Below, one piece after another: positions 31,451-42,831 of a DNA stretch of 64,000 nt (position 1 is the stretch's first letter; every line of letters begins with the position of its first letter). This DNA is from Filobasidium wieringae (lineage: Eukaryota; Basidiomycota; Tremellomycetes; Filobasidiales; Filobasidiaceae), in NCBI GenBank assembly GCA_001600055.1, contig BCIV01000001.1, forward strand, positions 1,791,774-1,855,773, read 5' to 3'. Made by a program: the position numbers and the translations under genes. The notes below the pieces were generated by a model that was given only the letters and a program-made list of their open reading frames with translations, ran no database searches and had not been told where the DNA came from.

Positions 31451-32855
31451 ATGTCCAAAACAGATCTGGCGTCGACATTTGAAGCGTTCCTCAAGCCAGA
31501 ATCTTCATCAATGCACTTTGATTCTATAGTGAAAGTGAGTAGCATGATCAGAGCTGATCATCCTAGAACATGCTCTGAACGACCTTTCAGTTCTACGAAA
31601 CTCCTGCACCAACTACCCCGGTACTTCCTGTGGAAATCATTTCCAAGATCTTTTCCTACGTGCCGCGAAAAGACCTTTTCGACTTGCTTATTCTCAATAG
31701 CGATTATCACGCTGAGATCAGCAAATACGTACATGCAACGTTAGACCTGCAACGGTTTTTGGAAGCAGATCAAGCCGGCAACATCACGAATAAGTATGAT
31801 GTAAGCTTCCTCCCTCCATCGCGAGCTTTGAGTAGATTTTGACTACTCTCGTTCTTCTATGTTGGCCGGAACATCTGCAGACGCTACTGAAATCGGCGCT
31901 ACGAAGAATCAAGATTAATCAAGATCTGGCGTGTCCTGACATCCCTGCATCTTTGTTATCATTTCCTCGACTTAAGGAGATCGAAATACTCGGCGGACCG
32001 CAGACAGTAACTGTTTTGACTATACGAGAGGATCAGGTCGAATCGACAACAGATATGTCCCAGCATTGCGCTACGCGATCTCGCCTCGTCCGAAAATTCG
32101 ATGACGATGGGTTGTGGCGGCTCGCATTAGTTTCCTATATCACAACGATTTCCATGCACCCGATCCCAGTGCTCGCCCCAGGATGAGCAGCCGAAGGTCT
32201 CTTTTCCCAATTTGTTATGCCCGAATTGAAATATCTTAGCTGTCCCGTGCGGGCATTTCCGGACGACTTTGCGTCGGCGAACATGTCGAAACGCCAGACA
32301 GCCATTGACAAGGCCGAATCGGAAGTCTATACGAAATGGCCGAAGGATTCGAGAGGGGTTCCGGAGCATATCTATATAGAGACGATGGATTTTCTCGGAA
32401 AGCACCCTGACATGGTTAGATGCGAGACCACTCCGGCGTACGAGATCCTATTCCGCATAAGCTTGCCTAAGCTTCGCGAGTTGCATCTGCCTATCAGTTT
32501 CGACGACGTTGAGCGACAGGATCTACCTGACGTCGGATGGAGTCGGATCCCCAATCTTCGAACGGTGACGCTTGTATTACGGGAGCAGTTACAACTGCGC
32601 CAGATCTCCAAGGTAGTCAACTGGATGGAAAAGCGGTTTCCACCTGACTGTCAAGTTAGGATACATTCAAGTTGGGGAAGGACGAGACCTCTCCTCCTTC
32701 GGATTCCACATGGTGCTCCTGCGCAACGTACTCGGGAACTCATCAACCAGATCGCAAGTCAGGCGAGTGAGAGGATAGGCTGGGCGCGGATTGAAAGAAG
32801 ATGGCTGAAACACGCGAATGGATGGATCGAAGCAGATGTCGAGGTCCACGGATGA
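31451..32855 (+). CDS. F-box-like protein, reading frame interrupted
   Basis: Exons supported: 31451-31534, 31591-31800, 31881-32006 and 32064 onward, all phase 0. Exon 2 holds an F-box-like motif, TPVLPVEIISKIFSYV followed by RKDLFDLLILNSDYH, the Skp1-binding helices of SCF ubiquitin-ligase receptors. The following residues look like degenerate leucine-rich repeats (LPKLRELHLPISF, IPNLRTVTLVLRE). A TGA at 32184-32186 stops the frame, yet the same frame continues open from 32187 to 32855 with 222 codons of clearly similar character (EGLFSQFVMPELKYLSC onward). No intron with proper phase removes the stop. The gene is therefore either mutated, mis-sequenced, or has a splice I could not find. 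Substrate unknown. Confidence 0.6.
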
Positions 32856-33279
32856 TTGAAAGCTAGGAAGAGAGAACGAAAAACTGTTTCAAGAAGAATC
32901 GGGAAGTGGCGGCGGAGAGCTTCGCGAACAGGCCGATGCGTAGTTTAACCGACGTCTGACACGCACGAGCGGTTATCATAACAGTCAATGTGTTCTGGTC
33001 CACAGACGTCGATTAGATTATTCGTATTGCGTAACAGCTCTTATGTAGATCTTCTGTTGTGTTTGTTGAGAAGGACGGAGCCGATCTGCGGTTGTATCAA
33101 CCTGTAAAATATTTGCGCGAGCTATGTAAAACGATGGCGCGTATGAAACGACCCCGCGATGTCCGCCTTGCTGCCTCGTTAGACTGGAATTGGAAAGGTT
33201 GATCGCTCAAACGACGAATTCGATCAATCGAATATCATAGAACTAGCTTTCATTACCTCGCATCGCTACTCAAGTCACA
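32856..33279. other. Intergenic, no gene seen
   Basis: A 424-bp spacer between the two same-strand F-box-like genes. It should hold the promoter of the second. No repeat or RNA gene seen. Confidence 0.5.
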
Positions 33280-34976
33280 ATGCAGTCCCAAGCGAAAAAC
33301 AACCCTCTTCCCAAAGGTCATTGCCTGACGATGATACCTGTGGATGAACCGCCTCGACTCAAGGAGCCTTGTCCTTATGAAGACGATCCTTTCACTTACA
33401 AAAAGGTTGGCTACGTACCGAACGACAGTGTACCGCCTCATATGCTTCAACAATTCCCTGAGTATCTTGCTGGAGAGCCAGGTACCTTGACAGAGAGATG
33501 TTCGTGAGGAGGACCCCACAGATCATACCCACGGACATCCTCGGTATGGTGATGGAACATTGCGACTTTGAAACGGCTCGAAGCTGCTTGTTCATGAGCA
33601 AAGCTCTCTTACCAAGTGTTACTGCCCGCCTTTGGGAATATGCAAAGGAGAACGTGGATGAAAAGCTAAAGTCCGTTAACTGTCCTGAGGTAGATTTGTT
33701 GCCACACCGACAACTGAGGAGGGCACGTATTGATTCGAAGTCTTCTTATACAGGATAGGATACGGGGATATCTCGCAAAAGTCAGAACGCTCGAACTTGA
33801 ACAAGATGTACTTCCGAGTATCGCTTATCTAGACAATCTGAAGCGGAAGTTCCCCGCTTATCAGGATTTTGTCGTTACCAACCAGTACATGAATGTGAGG
33901 GTCAAACATCGGAAAGAGCTGTATGTCACATTCCTGCATGGAAAAGCCTTTGAGCAGCGGGTTGCGAGGGAGGAGGATCAGCGTTCTGTTTCTCAGGATC
34001 TGATTGATTGGGCGAATGGCTTTGAAGGAGCCTGGATAGAGCAATCGTGTCAGGTCGATGTCGAAAACGAAAGAGGTTGCTGCAGCGGCAAATTCAGCTC
34101 CGTCTTGCTTAGGCAGCCGAACGACACCTCAATCCAACAGTTAGAGACTCTTTGTATGCATAGCGGTTCTATAAGCGCAAGGTGGAGCACTGTTTTCCAA
34201 CCAGGCCCTGGCGACGATGTTCTTGTACCAACCCTCCTGCCAATCCTGGCCAGTGTGACACGCTTCAAATTGGTACTGGACTACAAAATGCAAACCATTC
34301 AGATCTCCGGTCTGAAAGCCCGCCTTCCTGCATTGGAAGAAGTAGATCTTCGCGATCCTTGTGGAATCGCTTGGCAACACCTGATCTGGCCCTCGGAGTT
34401 TCGAAGTCCACTATATGCGTTTGCGCCGAGCACGATCCCGCTGAAGCGTATCAGGGTGAAAGTCGATTTGAAGGATATCAATAACAATTTGGAATGGTTC
34501 GGCAAGGGAAAGGGAGATGCCTGGAAGCTCGATAGTGAGCTCGAAGAGCTTCATATCTACGTCGATCACGAAAAGTACAGCCGTTATCGGACACGTTGGA
34601 TCAACCATTTCATCGTCGAAATCGCCCCAAGGTGAGCTTGCTTGTTAGTCACGCGGAATCGAACAGGACAGCTGATCTCGCAAACGTCTTCTTATGCAGG
34701 AAATATACTGTGCATCTGCATACGACTGATCCTCGGCATGAAGACTCGTGGTGGGTGAACAACATTCGGAACAACATGGGAGCGGCGTATATCTACAACG
34801 GGCTCGATCCGATTACGAGGAAGGAGACGTATCCGGATGCCAAGGAACCTGGTGAAGGATGGACAACGATCTTCTCGTCCAACATGAGATATCAGGCGCC
34901 TCTGGGTTTCGAGACTAAGGATCTCTGGGAAGCGTTGTCGAAAGCCTATCCGGTTGTCAAGTTGCGCGCGGAATGA
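33280..34976 (+). CDS. Second F-box-like protein
   Basis: Firm exons: 33522-33689, 33754-34631 and 34700-34976, with agreeing phases. A first exon from the ATG at 33280 is likely, but its 3' boundary is unclear (a phase-0 donor such as 33430/33431 or 33405/33406 joined to 33522 works). The F-box-like segment is TPQIIPTDILGMVMEHC then TARSCLFMSKALLPSVTARL. The remaining about 440 residues resemble the irregular leucine-rich C-terminal region of fungal F-box proteins (LPALEEVDLRDP, ELEELHIYVDHEKY). Exon order, intron position after the F-box and general layout match the gene at 31451-32855, suggesting an old tandem duplication. Expected role: substrate adaptor of an SCF ubiquitin ligase; target unknown. 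Confidence 0.65.
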
Positions 34977-35620
34977 ACGAAGGGTAGGTTTTGATGACGC
35001 GCTGAGGCTTCGTGCTCGGACTGAGCGATATGTACACAACAGATCTAGCGATAAAAGTCCTGTAACAAGCGAAGGAGAACCAAGACGGACTTTTCATACT
35101 AGTCAGAGATCCTGTGGGAGGGCGCCAGATCGATAGGATGAAGCAAAGAATACGATGGAAACGACAAGATATCAGATACTAGAACGAATTGAGCGAAAAG
35201 ATCGCAATCTACGGAACCCACGAGTTCGAGTGAACAGACAGAGCTGAAAACCCCCAAAAACGCAACTTTTATATCAACTAGTTCTGCAACTACTATGCTT
35301 CCGCCTCAAGCTGTCGGACTGGAAGATTCGACGTAGCCGTGGGACGCCCGCGCCAGTACCGAAGTTGATAAGAATTCGTAGGTGACCGTATCGCGACGAA
35401 CACATGATTATACACTCGTCCACTCGGTGGAATGTCTCACACAGCGCCAGATCGTGTTCATACATACATTTACGAATCGCTACAACAACCCGCCTATTCC
35501 AGCTCCTCGAGCCGGCACGATAGACGAGGGGGGAGGTACACTGAACATCCAGACTCATGCTCTAGGTCTCATTCCGTCTCTTCCTCTCTGGCATTGCAGT
35601 AATGAAGATCCGGGATGATC
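34977..35620. other. Intergenic, no gene seen
   Basis: A 644-bp spacer between the convergent ends of the second F-box-like gene and NOP16. Only short frames lacking motifs. Confidence 0.5.
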
Positions 35621-36564
35621 TTACTCGACCATCATCGTCCCGCCCCTGACCTTGACGCGTTCTTGTAACTTTTGTACTCCTCCCGCTTTTCTTATCCTGT
35701 CCGTCCCAAATCGGAAAGGAATCAGTCTCCTCTGCTCCACCTCTCTCTCTGTACGACGCCAACGCCCGCGACTCACATTCGTCCGATCTCTCCACTGGTC
35801 TTCTGCCAAACGTTCAACCCCCTATCTCGACTCATCAAAGCCGTATCCGCTCCGTACTTCTCCACGAGGTTCGTGAGCCATTCCTTCTCTGATAATGAGG
35901 AATGACGTTTGATAGGGATGTTCGTTGTGGATGAGAGGGTTTCCAGGGCTGAGCGGGGCGTGGGGGTGAGAGAGGAGAGAGGGGGGGGGGTGGTTAGGTT
36001 AAGGGAATGTGAGGGAAGGAGAAAATGAATGGGAGGGGACCCACTTTTGACGACTTCCGTTTTACCTTGGACGGTTCTTTGTTCTTCTTCCACATCGCTA
36101 TCTTCCTCTGCTTCATTGCTATTAGAGGCGCCCTCCTCGTCTTCCGGTAAGATGACGTCCACGACATTCCCATCTTCATCCCGAACGATCCGTCCGTATC
36201 CACTAATAAGGTTCTCAGAGAGCTGTTTCGTACTGGCTTTAGCGGGTAAGGGGTTGAGATTGGAGGAGAGGGGGATGGAAGTCAAAAGTCCCAAAGCTTC
36301 ATAGCTGAGTTCCAAAGCGTTAGAAAAGAGGAACGGATCAACATCTGATCCCCGATTCGTTGGAATGGAAAGAGGAAGGAAAAGAGTGCACACGTACTTT
36401 TGCCTGACGGTCTTGTGTTTATCCCAATTCTCTTGCAAGGCCAGAGGTCCCTTCATGGTAGGCGCACGGTTGGATCGATTGTGTAGCCGTCGTAGACCGT
36501 TCTGAGTCGGTTTTCCACCGCGGGAACCGTTCTTGACTTTACGACGTTGACGAGGGTTGGGCAT
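35621..36564 (-). CDS. NOP16: Nucleolar ribosome-biogenesis protein Nop16
   Basis: Exons in transcript order: 36564-36398, 36304-36045, 35948-35777, 35696-35621; 224 aa, the usual size. Nop16 is a constituent of pre-60S particles in the nucleolus. Signatures: N-terminal MPNPRQRRKVKNGSRGG, LALQENWDKHKTVRQNYEALGL, GYGRIVRDEDGNVVDVILP, an acidic run (DSDVEEEQ), KTEVVKTLETL and the C-terminal SEKEWLTNLVEKYG / ALMSRDRGLNVWQKTSGE / RMIRKAGG. The order and spacing match the family. It is divergent from the VNX1-like gene across 871 bp. Confidence 0.93.
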
Positions 36565-37435
36565 GTTGGTGGTTTGTTCAGGGGTTCAGGAGTCGTTAGG
36601 GTTGAAGGTGTGAAGTTGGTGACGTTGAAGCGGGGGAGAGGAATGACGGACGTTGATGAGTGGGATCATCTCCAGGGTGAATTGATCGCTAGCCAGGCAA
36701 CTTTTTGATCAGCATCCGCGCCGCGGGAAAGACACGTCAGTCCCCGTGTATCGACGATTGAGCGAGCGATTTATTGATAACGATAATACTCATCATCATC
36801 AGTTACAAAGTAAATCGACAGAGTTGAAACTTTGAGTCACAACAAAAACAAAACGGTCAACGAGCATTTTGATTGGCTGAGCAGCGAGCGATGAGGGTGG
36901 GGTACGTGGTAGGGAGGGGTGTGGGGTGTATATAATGAGGAGATCGATGTGGTGACGTTGATACAAGTGTGACGGTGTAGGGACATTCTATTTCGAGTTT
37001 CCGTTCTCGGTGGTCTTGTCGCTCTCGCGTTCCTCGTCCTCGGTCACTGCCGATCAACAGGCGACAGGCGAACAGCATCGTTCGTTCCCACAAACACGCT
37101 CAGATCGTACACCACCTACTCGAGCTACTCGAGCTACTCGAGCTACTCCACCCTGGCACTTGGCAACATAGCATACACTCGTACTGATCGGGTAGACCAG
37201 CCACCATCCACTCGTCCACATCCAACCGCTAGCCGCCCTTTGTGATCCGATCACAGACTGACACTCGCTCAGCACGTTCGGCATAGCCCTCTGAACGGGG
37301 TGAAACACTAATTCGACCCATCCATCCATCAATTCCGCCATTCTCGTACCCCCTATGACCTGATCTGATAGGTGATTCGTATAAAGGGATCAACTCCTCG
37401 GCTCTCTTCGTTCCGATCCGTTGAAAGGGGTTACG
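36565..37435. promoter_or_regulatory. Divergent NOP16/VNX1 promoter region
   Basis: An 871-bp spacer between divergent start codons. It contains a tandem CTACTCGAG repeat at 37116-37148 (annotated separately). No TATA box stands out near either ATG. Confidence 0.5.
37116..37148. repeat. Tandem 9-bp repeat CTACTCGAG
   Basis: Three and two-thirds exact copies of CTACTCGAG, each carrying a CTCGAG palindrome, about 290 bp before the VNX1-like ATG in the divergent promoter. CTCGAG is a possible bHLH-type core; no direct proof of function. Confidence 0.8.
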
Positions 37436-40400
37436 ATGTCGAGCGATCAGTATCAGTCTCAACCTGGCGGCGAGAAGAAAGAAACATCGGACCTTTCCTC
37501 CATCTCGTCCTCAACGGGTGAACAGAATCAACAGGCAAGTAAAAATCATCCATCACCCGCTCGATCTTCTTCCCTCGGTCCATCCACCTCCCATCACAAC
37601 TCTGGTACCGCCTCATCAACCTCGACTTCGACTTCGACTTCGACTTCAACGGAAAGAGGAAGAATGGGATTCGCCATGAAATCGGAAGTGAACGATATTC
37701 CCGAAGAATCATCAGACGACCAGTCTACCCCTCTCGAACCTCCCCCTTCACAACTCAACAGTGCGAAACGTAACTCCTTGACGTCCACTACCAATCAGAT
37801 GACGGACAGACCTCAAACGCCTACCCCTAAACACCTTCAACCTCCCCCGAGCGCATTCCGGCCCCGCCCCGATAGTCGGAATCGGTACACCACCCCGAAT
37901 ATCCCTCACTCTGCCCAGGGGTACGGGAGTTTGGGAAGTAATAATTCTTCCCTCGGACAGAGGAGGGCAGGGAGTAGGGTCCCTTCCCGCAGCGTATCCC
38001 GAGTCAGAGGGAGCGAGGTGGGGAGTGAGACGGAGGGTACGGAAGACGACGAGGAAATGACGAGGGATGATCCTCCTCTGACGGGGAGGATCACACGGAA
38101 CGTCTCCTACGCCGGGACGAAACGTGGACAAAACCCTAACCCGAGCTCCGCCATGAACCAGAAGGAGAAGGAGAGGGAGAGGGAGAAGAGGGATAAAGGG
38201 GAAGAACTGATCAGACAACGTCAGATCGAGAGGAGAAAGGCGAAGAGGTTGGCTAGTTCTCGAGCCGTTTCTTATTACCCTTCCGCGACGGGGACGGGGG
38301 AGGAATATAACAACCAGAATCAGAATCAGAATCAGAATCAGAATCAGAATCAGAATCAGAATGGTCAGGGGCAACAGGAAGATGTCTTCCAGACGACCAT
38401 GGGGGAAATGGGGTATTCCGTACCGACCACTCCCATGTTCCGTCACACCCAAACGATGGATCGTCAATCCAACTCGGGTCGGAAACGTTACGCCCCTCCA
38501 TCTGGGGAACAACAGGAGGTGGGAGGATATTTCCCCCCTTACACCAGCAGCGTCTCGGGAGCGGGGAGTACGGTGGGGGATGGAGAGAGCGTAAAGGGGA
38601 GCGAAACGGGTAGCGATGCCGTCACCCCCATGCCGGGGGATACGTTTCCTTATCCTCAACAACACGCTCATACCGCTCAACCGACGTACGATAACAAGTT
38701 TCAACATCAACAGGGGAGACAGAGGAGTCTCTCTAGAACCAACACCAATACGCTTGGACGGACGCCTCGGCTGAACCCATCGACCCCTGGGTTTGGGCAT
38801 GGGGGGTATGGGAATTCTCCGGTCCACACTCCTGGGATTTATAACGATCAGCAAGGGGTGGGGAAGGCCGCTAGTGTGATCGAACAGGTCGTTAGTGAGT
38901 TGGGGGATTTGGACAGGGGAGATATGGGTGGGGATGGGGATGAGGAGGGGGAGGGGGATGATGATGATGATGACGACGATGAGGAGGTGGACGAGGAAGG
39001 AGTCACCATGCGGGATAGACAGGACGTGAGTGTATAGTTTGGATGGTCTGGAATGGAGAAAATCAGTTCACTTTTATTTGACTCTGCGTAACAGGCGATC
39101 AATATAGAACATCCTTTCGGTTTACCTATCTGGAAACCAGCCCTTTACAAGAAATCTCGATCGATCACTCGGAATGCGGAAGTAGCGCTACATGCCATCC
39201 CCTCTGCCGCGGCGGAAAGACACCTCTTACCGGGAAACCTGTTATGGACGTTAGTGTTCGGTTGGTGGTTGGCCCTCATGTGCTTTGCTATAGCCGGAGT
39301 CGTACTCGTCGGGGAGACGATCGGAGGTCTGGGGTGGAGAGGAAAGAGAGCGGGAGGATATGCAAGGACCGTAGCGGGCTTGGGATGGTACATCGGATGG
39401 CCGTTTGGGAAGTATGTCGAAGGCAAGGGGTTCAAGAGGAAGAAGGACGACGTGGATGATGAAGAACAAGCCTTGGAGACGGTCGACGAGGTAGAACCCG
39501 AGACGGAACGAGAAGAGAACGAACAAGAAGATCGAAGGGTGGCAAGCCAAGCCAGTTCGAGTTCGGGTACAACGGTCAAAGCGCCTAGAGCGTCTACCGT
39601 CGGGTTCCGCTCGAGGGAGAATTCCGTGGCTTCTATCGACGCTTGGAAACCTTCTCCGGCGGAACTCGTCACCGAGACCGCCCCGTTGGTCCCTAAAACG
39701 AAAACGGGTGATAAGGGTCACGTCTCCCACGTCGATTTCGCCAAGGGTACAAACGGTCAGGCTAGGAACAGCTTGTATGGCGCGATAGGTTATTCGAACG
39801 GGGATTCGAAACGTCACCCTGATGATACTCGCGGGACCAAGTTCAACGGTGGGAATGGACAACCCCATTCTCGTACGGCAAGGATCGTCGGAGGTTTCTT
39901 CTACTGGCCCTTGTTCGTGCTCTTCATCGCACCCACTTTGAGCGCTGTTTGTTTGCTCTGTTGGGGAATGGTGGTCACCATCCCAATGGCCAAATTGACC
40001 TGGGCTCTGCTTAGATACCTCGCTAGGGGCCCTTTGGACATCAAATTCCGAGCAGCACCCAAAATCGCGGTGGTCGTCCCTCCTTCCCCTTCGTCCTCAC
40101 CCACATTCGAATCTGATCCCGCGGAGAGCTCTTATACTTTCAGACGGGCTCGATTGAGTCCCGGTCAACTCGCTCCTACGGGAGGTCCCGAATCGACGGT
40201 CCTTCTTTGTACCTATCGTGCCATCGGTCTGCAATACTACAAGTACACCGTTGGGGGTGTCAACATCATGTTCGTCAATCTTCTACCGCTCGTCTTCTTT
40301 ACGATCCTCGACGGACTCGTCATCCTGCCGAGGGTGGAACACGGCCATACGTCTAACCCTATAGTCAAGATCATTGCATCGCCGGCTCTGATATTCTTGC

Positions 40401-42514
40401 TATCGCTGGCAAGCGTCATCCCTCTTTCCTACTTCATCGGTATGGCCGTAGCCAGTATCTCTGCGCAGTCTTCGATCGGAATGGGAGCCGTCATCAACGC
40501 TACGTTTGGTTCCGTTATCGAGGTCATCCTCTATTCCATCGCGCTCACTCAAGGCAAGGGGAAACTTGTGGAAGGATCCATCGTAGGAAGTATCTTGGCA
40601 GGTGTTTTACTCATGCCTGGAGGTAGTATGATCTCCGGCGCCTTCAAACGGAAAGAACAGAAGTTTAACGCGAAAAGTGCTGGAGTCACCAGTACTATGC
40701 TGATCATGGCCATCATCGGTACACTAACGCCTACATTGTTCTACCAGACTTATGGTTCAGTAAGTGCTGATGCCCTGTCTCGACCGGACCACCCAGTATA
40801 TTCATTGTTCCACGCGTATCTCGTAGTTTCAACTTCGCTGCGAGGGTTGTCCAGGTGTGCCGGGCGGAACGATAATCGGCACCCTACCCCACAATGCATC
40901 GATCCAGGCCGATATGCGACTCTACAACACTTTTAAGCCTGAGGAGGGTCCTATGCCTTGGCAATGCGACCAGTGCTATTACGACCACCCTGATCCCGCG
41001 ACTGACCCGTTCTACCAAGAGCAGGTCAAGGGGTTGATGTACTTTTGCGCCATCATCTTGGTTTTCGTGAGTACTAACCATCCGAGACGTCTGAGTAGGT
41101 CTCCTGAGCATGACATTCACCATAGTCATATTTGGTCGGACTCTGGTTCTCGCTGCGTACACACGCATCGCAAATTTGGCAGAACCCACAACAGCTCATG
41201 AAGGTGGATGAAGTGCCTGTTGGCAGTTTACATCCCGCCGTTCGAGCCTCCATATATCAAAAATTGACGCCTCAAGCGATCATGCATCAAATTCTGCCAT
41301 TGAACCGCTCTGCTGAGCACTCCAGGAACGGTACTGCTCAGTTGGCACACGAGAGAGAACGGTCCAATTCGCCGGGTTTCCGTAGCTTGCCTACGACTGC
41401 CAAACCGGGCGATGGCGCTGCAAAGCATAAACGTCAAGATTCGCTCAACTCGACCAATCCTGTAGGCTACACGCCCAATATGGAAGCTCAGCACATCGTG
41501 AATAAGGATGGCAGTATGACCCCTATGAAACTACCTAATAGCCTTACACCGGAAGATTTCACACGGGCGGTCGCTGCCGCTACAGTAAGCGCGTTGCGTC
41601 AACATGCTCATGCTGCAGGGAAGAAGGCGGGACACATGAACCAGATGGAAGCTGCGGGGGAGGAGGAAGAACATGGTGGGCACGAGGGACCGAGTTGGAG
41701 TAGAGCAGTCAGCGCTGCTGTACTTCTGGTGTGCACTGTACTTTACGCTGCGATTGCTGGTTAGTCTTCTTGGTCGAGGTTGCTCATCGCTATCAAGGAA
41801 TCTAATTGAAATCTGGTCGCTAGAAATTCTCGTGGATGTCATCGATGTCGTTTTAGAAGGCTCAGGAATTGACGAAAAGTTCCTTGGGTTGACTTTGTTC
41901 GCCCTTGTACCAAATACAACGGAGTTTATGAACGCCTTTTCCTTTGCCCTCAACGGTAACATCGCACTAAGGTAGGTCGAGGTAGAACCCATTGCGATGG
42001 TCAGAGTTGGGCGCTGACGATGTTTTCTCTGACAGTATGGAGATCGGATCCGCCTATGCTCTACAGGTTTGCTTATTGCAAATCCCCGCCATGGTCGCGT
42101 TCTCTGCCTTTTATGATCCCGGAAAGCTGGGAGACATGGTTGACACTTTTACGTAAGTACTCGGTCCACATCAGTTTACCTTTTTCTGCCTAAACGATCG
42201 TGTTACGAATTACAGGTTAATCTTCCCGCGATGGGACGTCATTGCGATCGTCCTATCAATCTTCTTATTGACCTACACATACATCGAGGCCAGGAGTAAC
42301 TATCATCGAGGAAGTATCCTGGTGCTCGCGTAAGCCCAGCACGAGATTCTGTCTCTACAGATCCTGGTTCTGATGTCTTTGGCTCCTTAGATACCTGGTC
42401 CTCACCGCTGGCTTCTACTTTGCTCCATCCAACGGTGGCGGAGAAGAGGCTATTCCAATCGTTTATGGGCCGTATACGCCAAGACAACCCTTGAACGCCC
42501 TACCAACCTTCTAA
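37436..42514 (+). CDS. VNX1: Vnx1-like vacuolar cation/H+ exchanger (CAX family)
   Basis: Eight exons: 37436-39025, 39095-40759, 40827-41066, 41126-41759, 41824-41971, 42036-42152, 42216-42329, 42391-42514; 1543 aa, much longer than yeast Vnx1 (about 900). The first 530 residues are low complexity: Ser/Thr runs, eight Asn-Gln pairs, a basic/Arg segment and an acidic tail. A domain typical of Vnx1 follows (HPFGLPIWKPALYKK, LPGNLLWTLVFGWW). The exchanger core has two halves: the first with IGMGAVINATFGSVIEVILY, the second with FLGLTLFALVPNTTEFMNAF; both carry the acidic residue in a membrane helix that exchanges cation for protons. A 210-residue soluble loop separates them. Expected: low-affinity Na+/K+ or Ca2+/H+ antiport at the vacuole. 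Final exon ends ALPTF. Confidence 0.9.
38312..38359. repeat. (AATCAG)n coding microsatellite
   Basis: Eight hexamer units (one AACCAG and seven AATCAG) encode an Asn-Gln dipeptide run in the disordered N-terminus of the VNX1-like protein. The near-perfect codon repetition indicates recent slippage rather than selection on protein sequence. Confidence 0.9.
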
Positions 42515-42831
42515 TTCAGACACAATCCCATTCATAGTATTACTGCCTCAATGATGTCCTTTATTTGTAGCCAACATTAGCGTTTCGTTCCCTATATCCA
42601 GATCTAGATCATATCATCCATTGCCTCACACCTCACACCCCCTAAGACTGTCAGGTGCTTAGCGGAAGCAGATCCGGAAGTGAATCAGCTTGTGAGATGG
42701 GAGATGACATTCAAAACAACCGAGGTCGACCAAGACTTGAAGTTTGAAGCGAACCCAATACATCAACAGAATACTCAGTCTCGCTTCAGGAGCGACGATC
42801 CTCTCAGTCACAAACCTAACCAACTGCTACC
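42515..42831. other. Intergenic, KU80 promoter
   Basis: A 317-bp spacer between the VNX1-like stop and the KU80 start on the same strand. It should contain the VNX1 3' end and the KU80 promoter. No repeat or RNA gene seen. Confidence 0.5.

Noticed and set aside
37748..38854. 368-codon minus-strand frame inside the VNX1-like first exon
   Set aside because: It is a shadow of the low-complexity sense frame, Arg/Leu/Ile-rich with an ILILILIL run from the (AATCAG) repeat. No start or promoter support.
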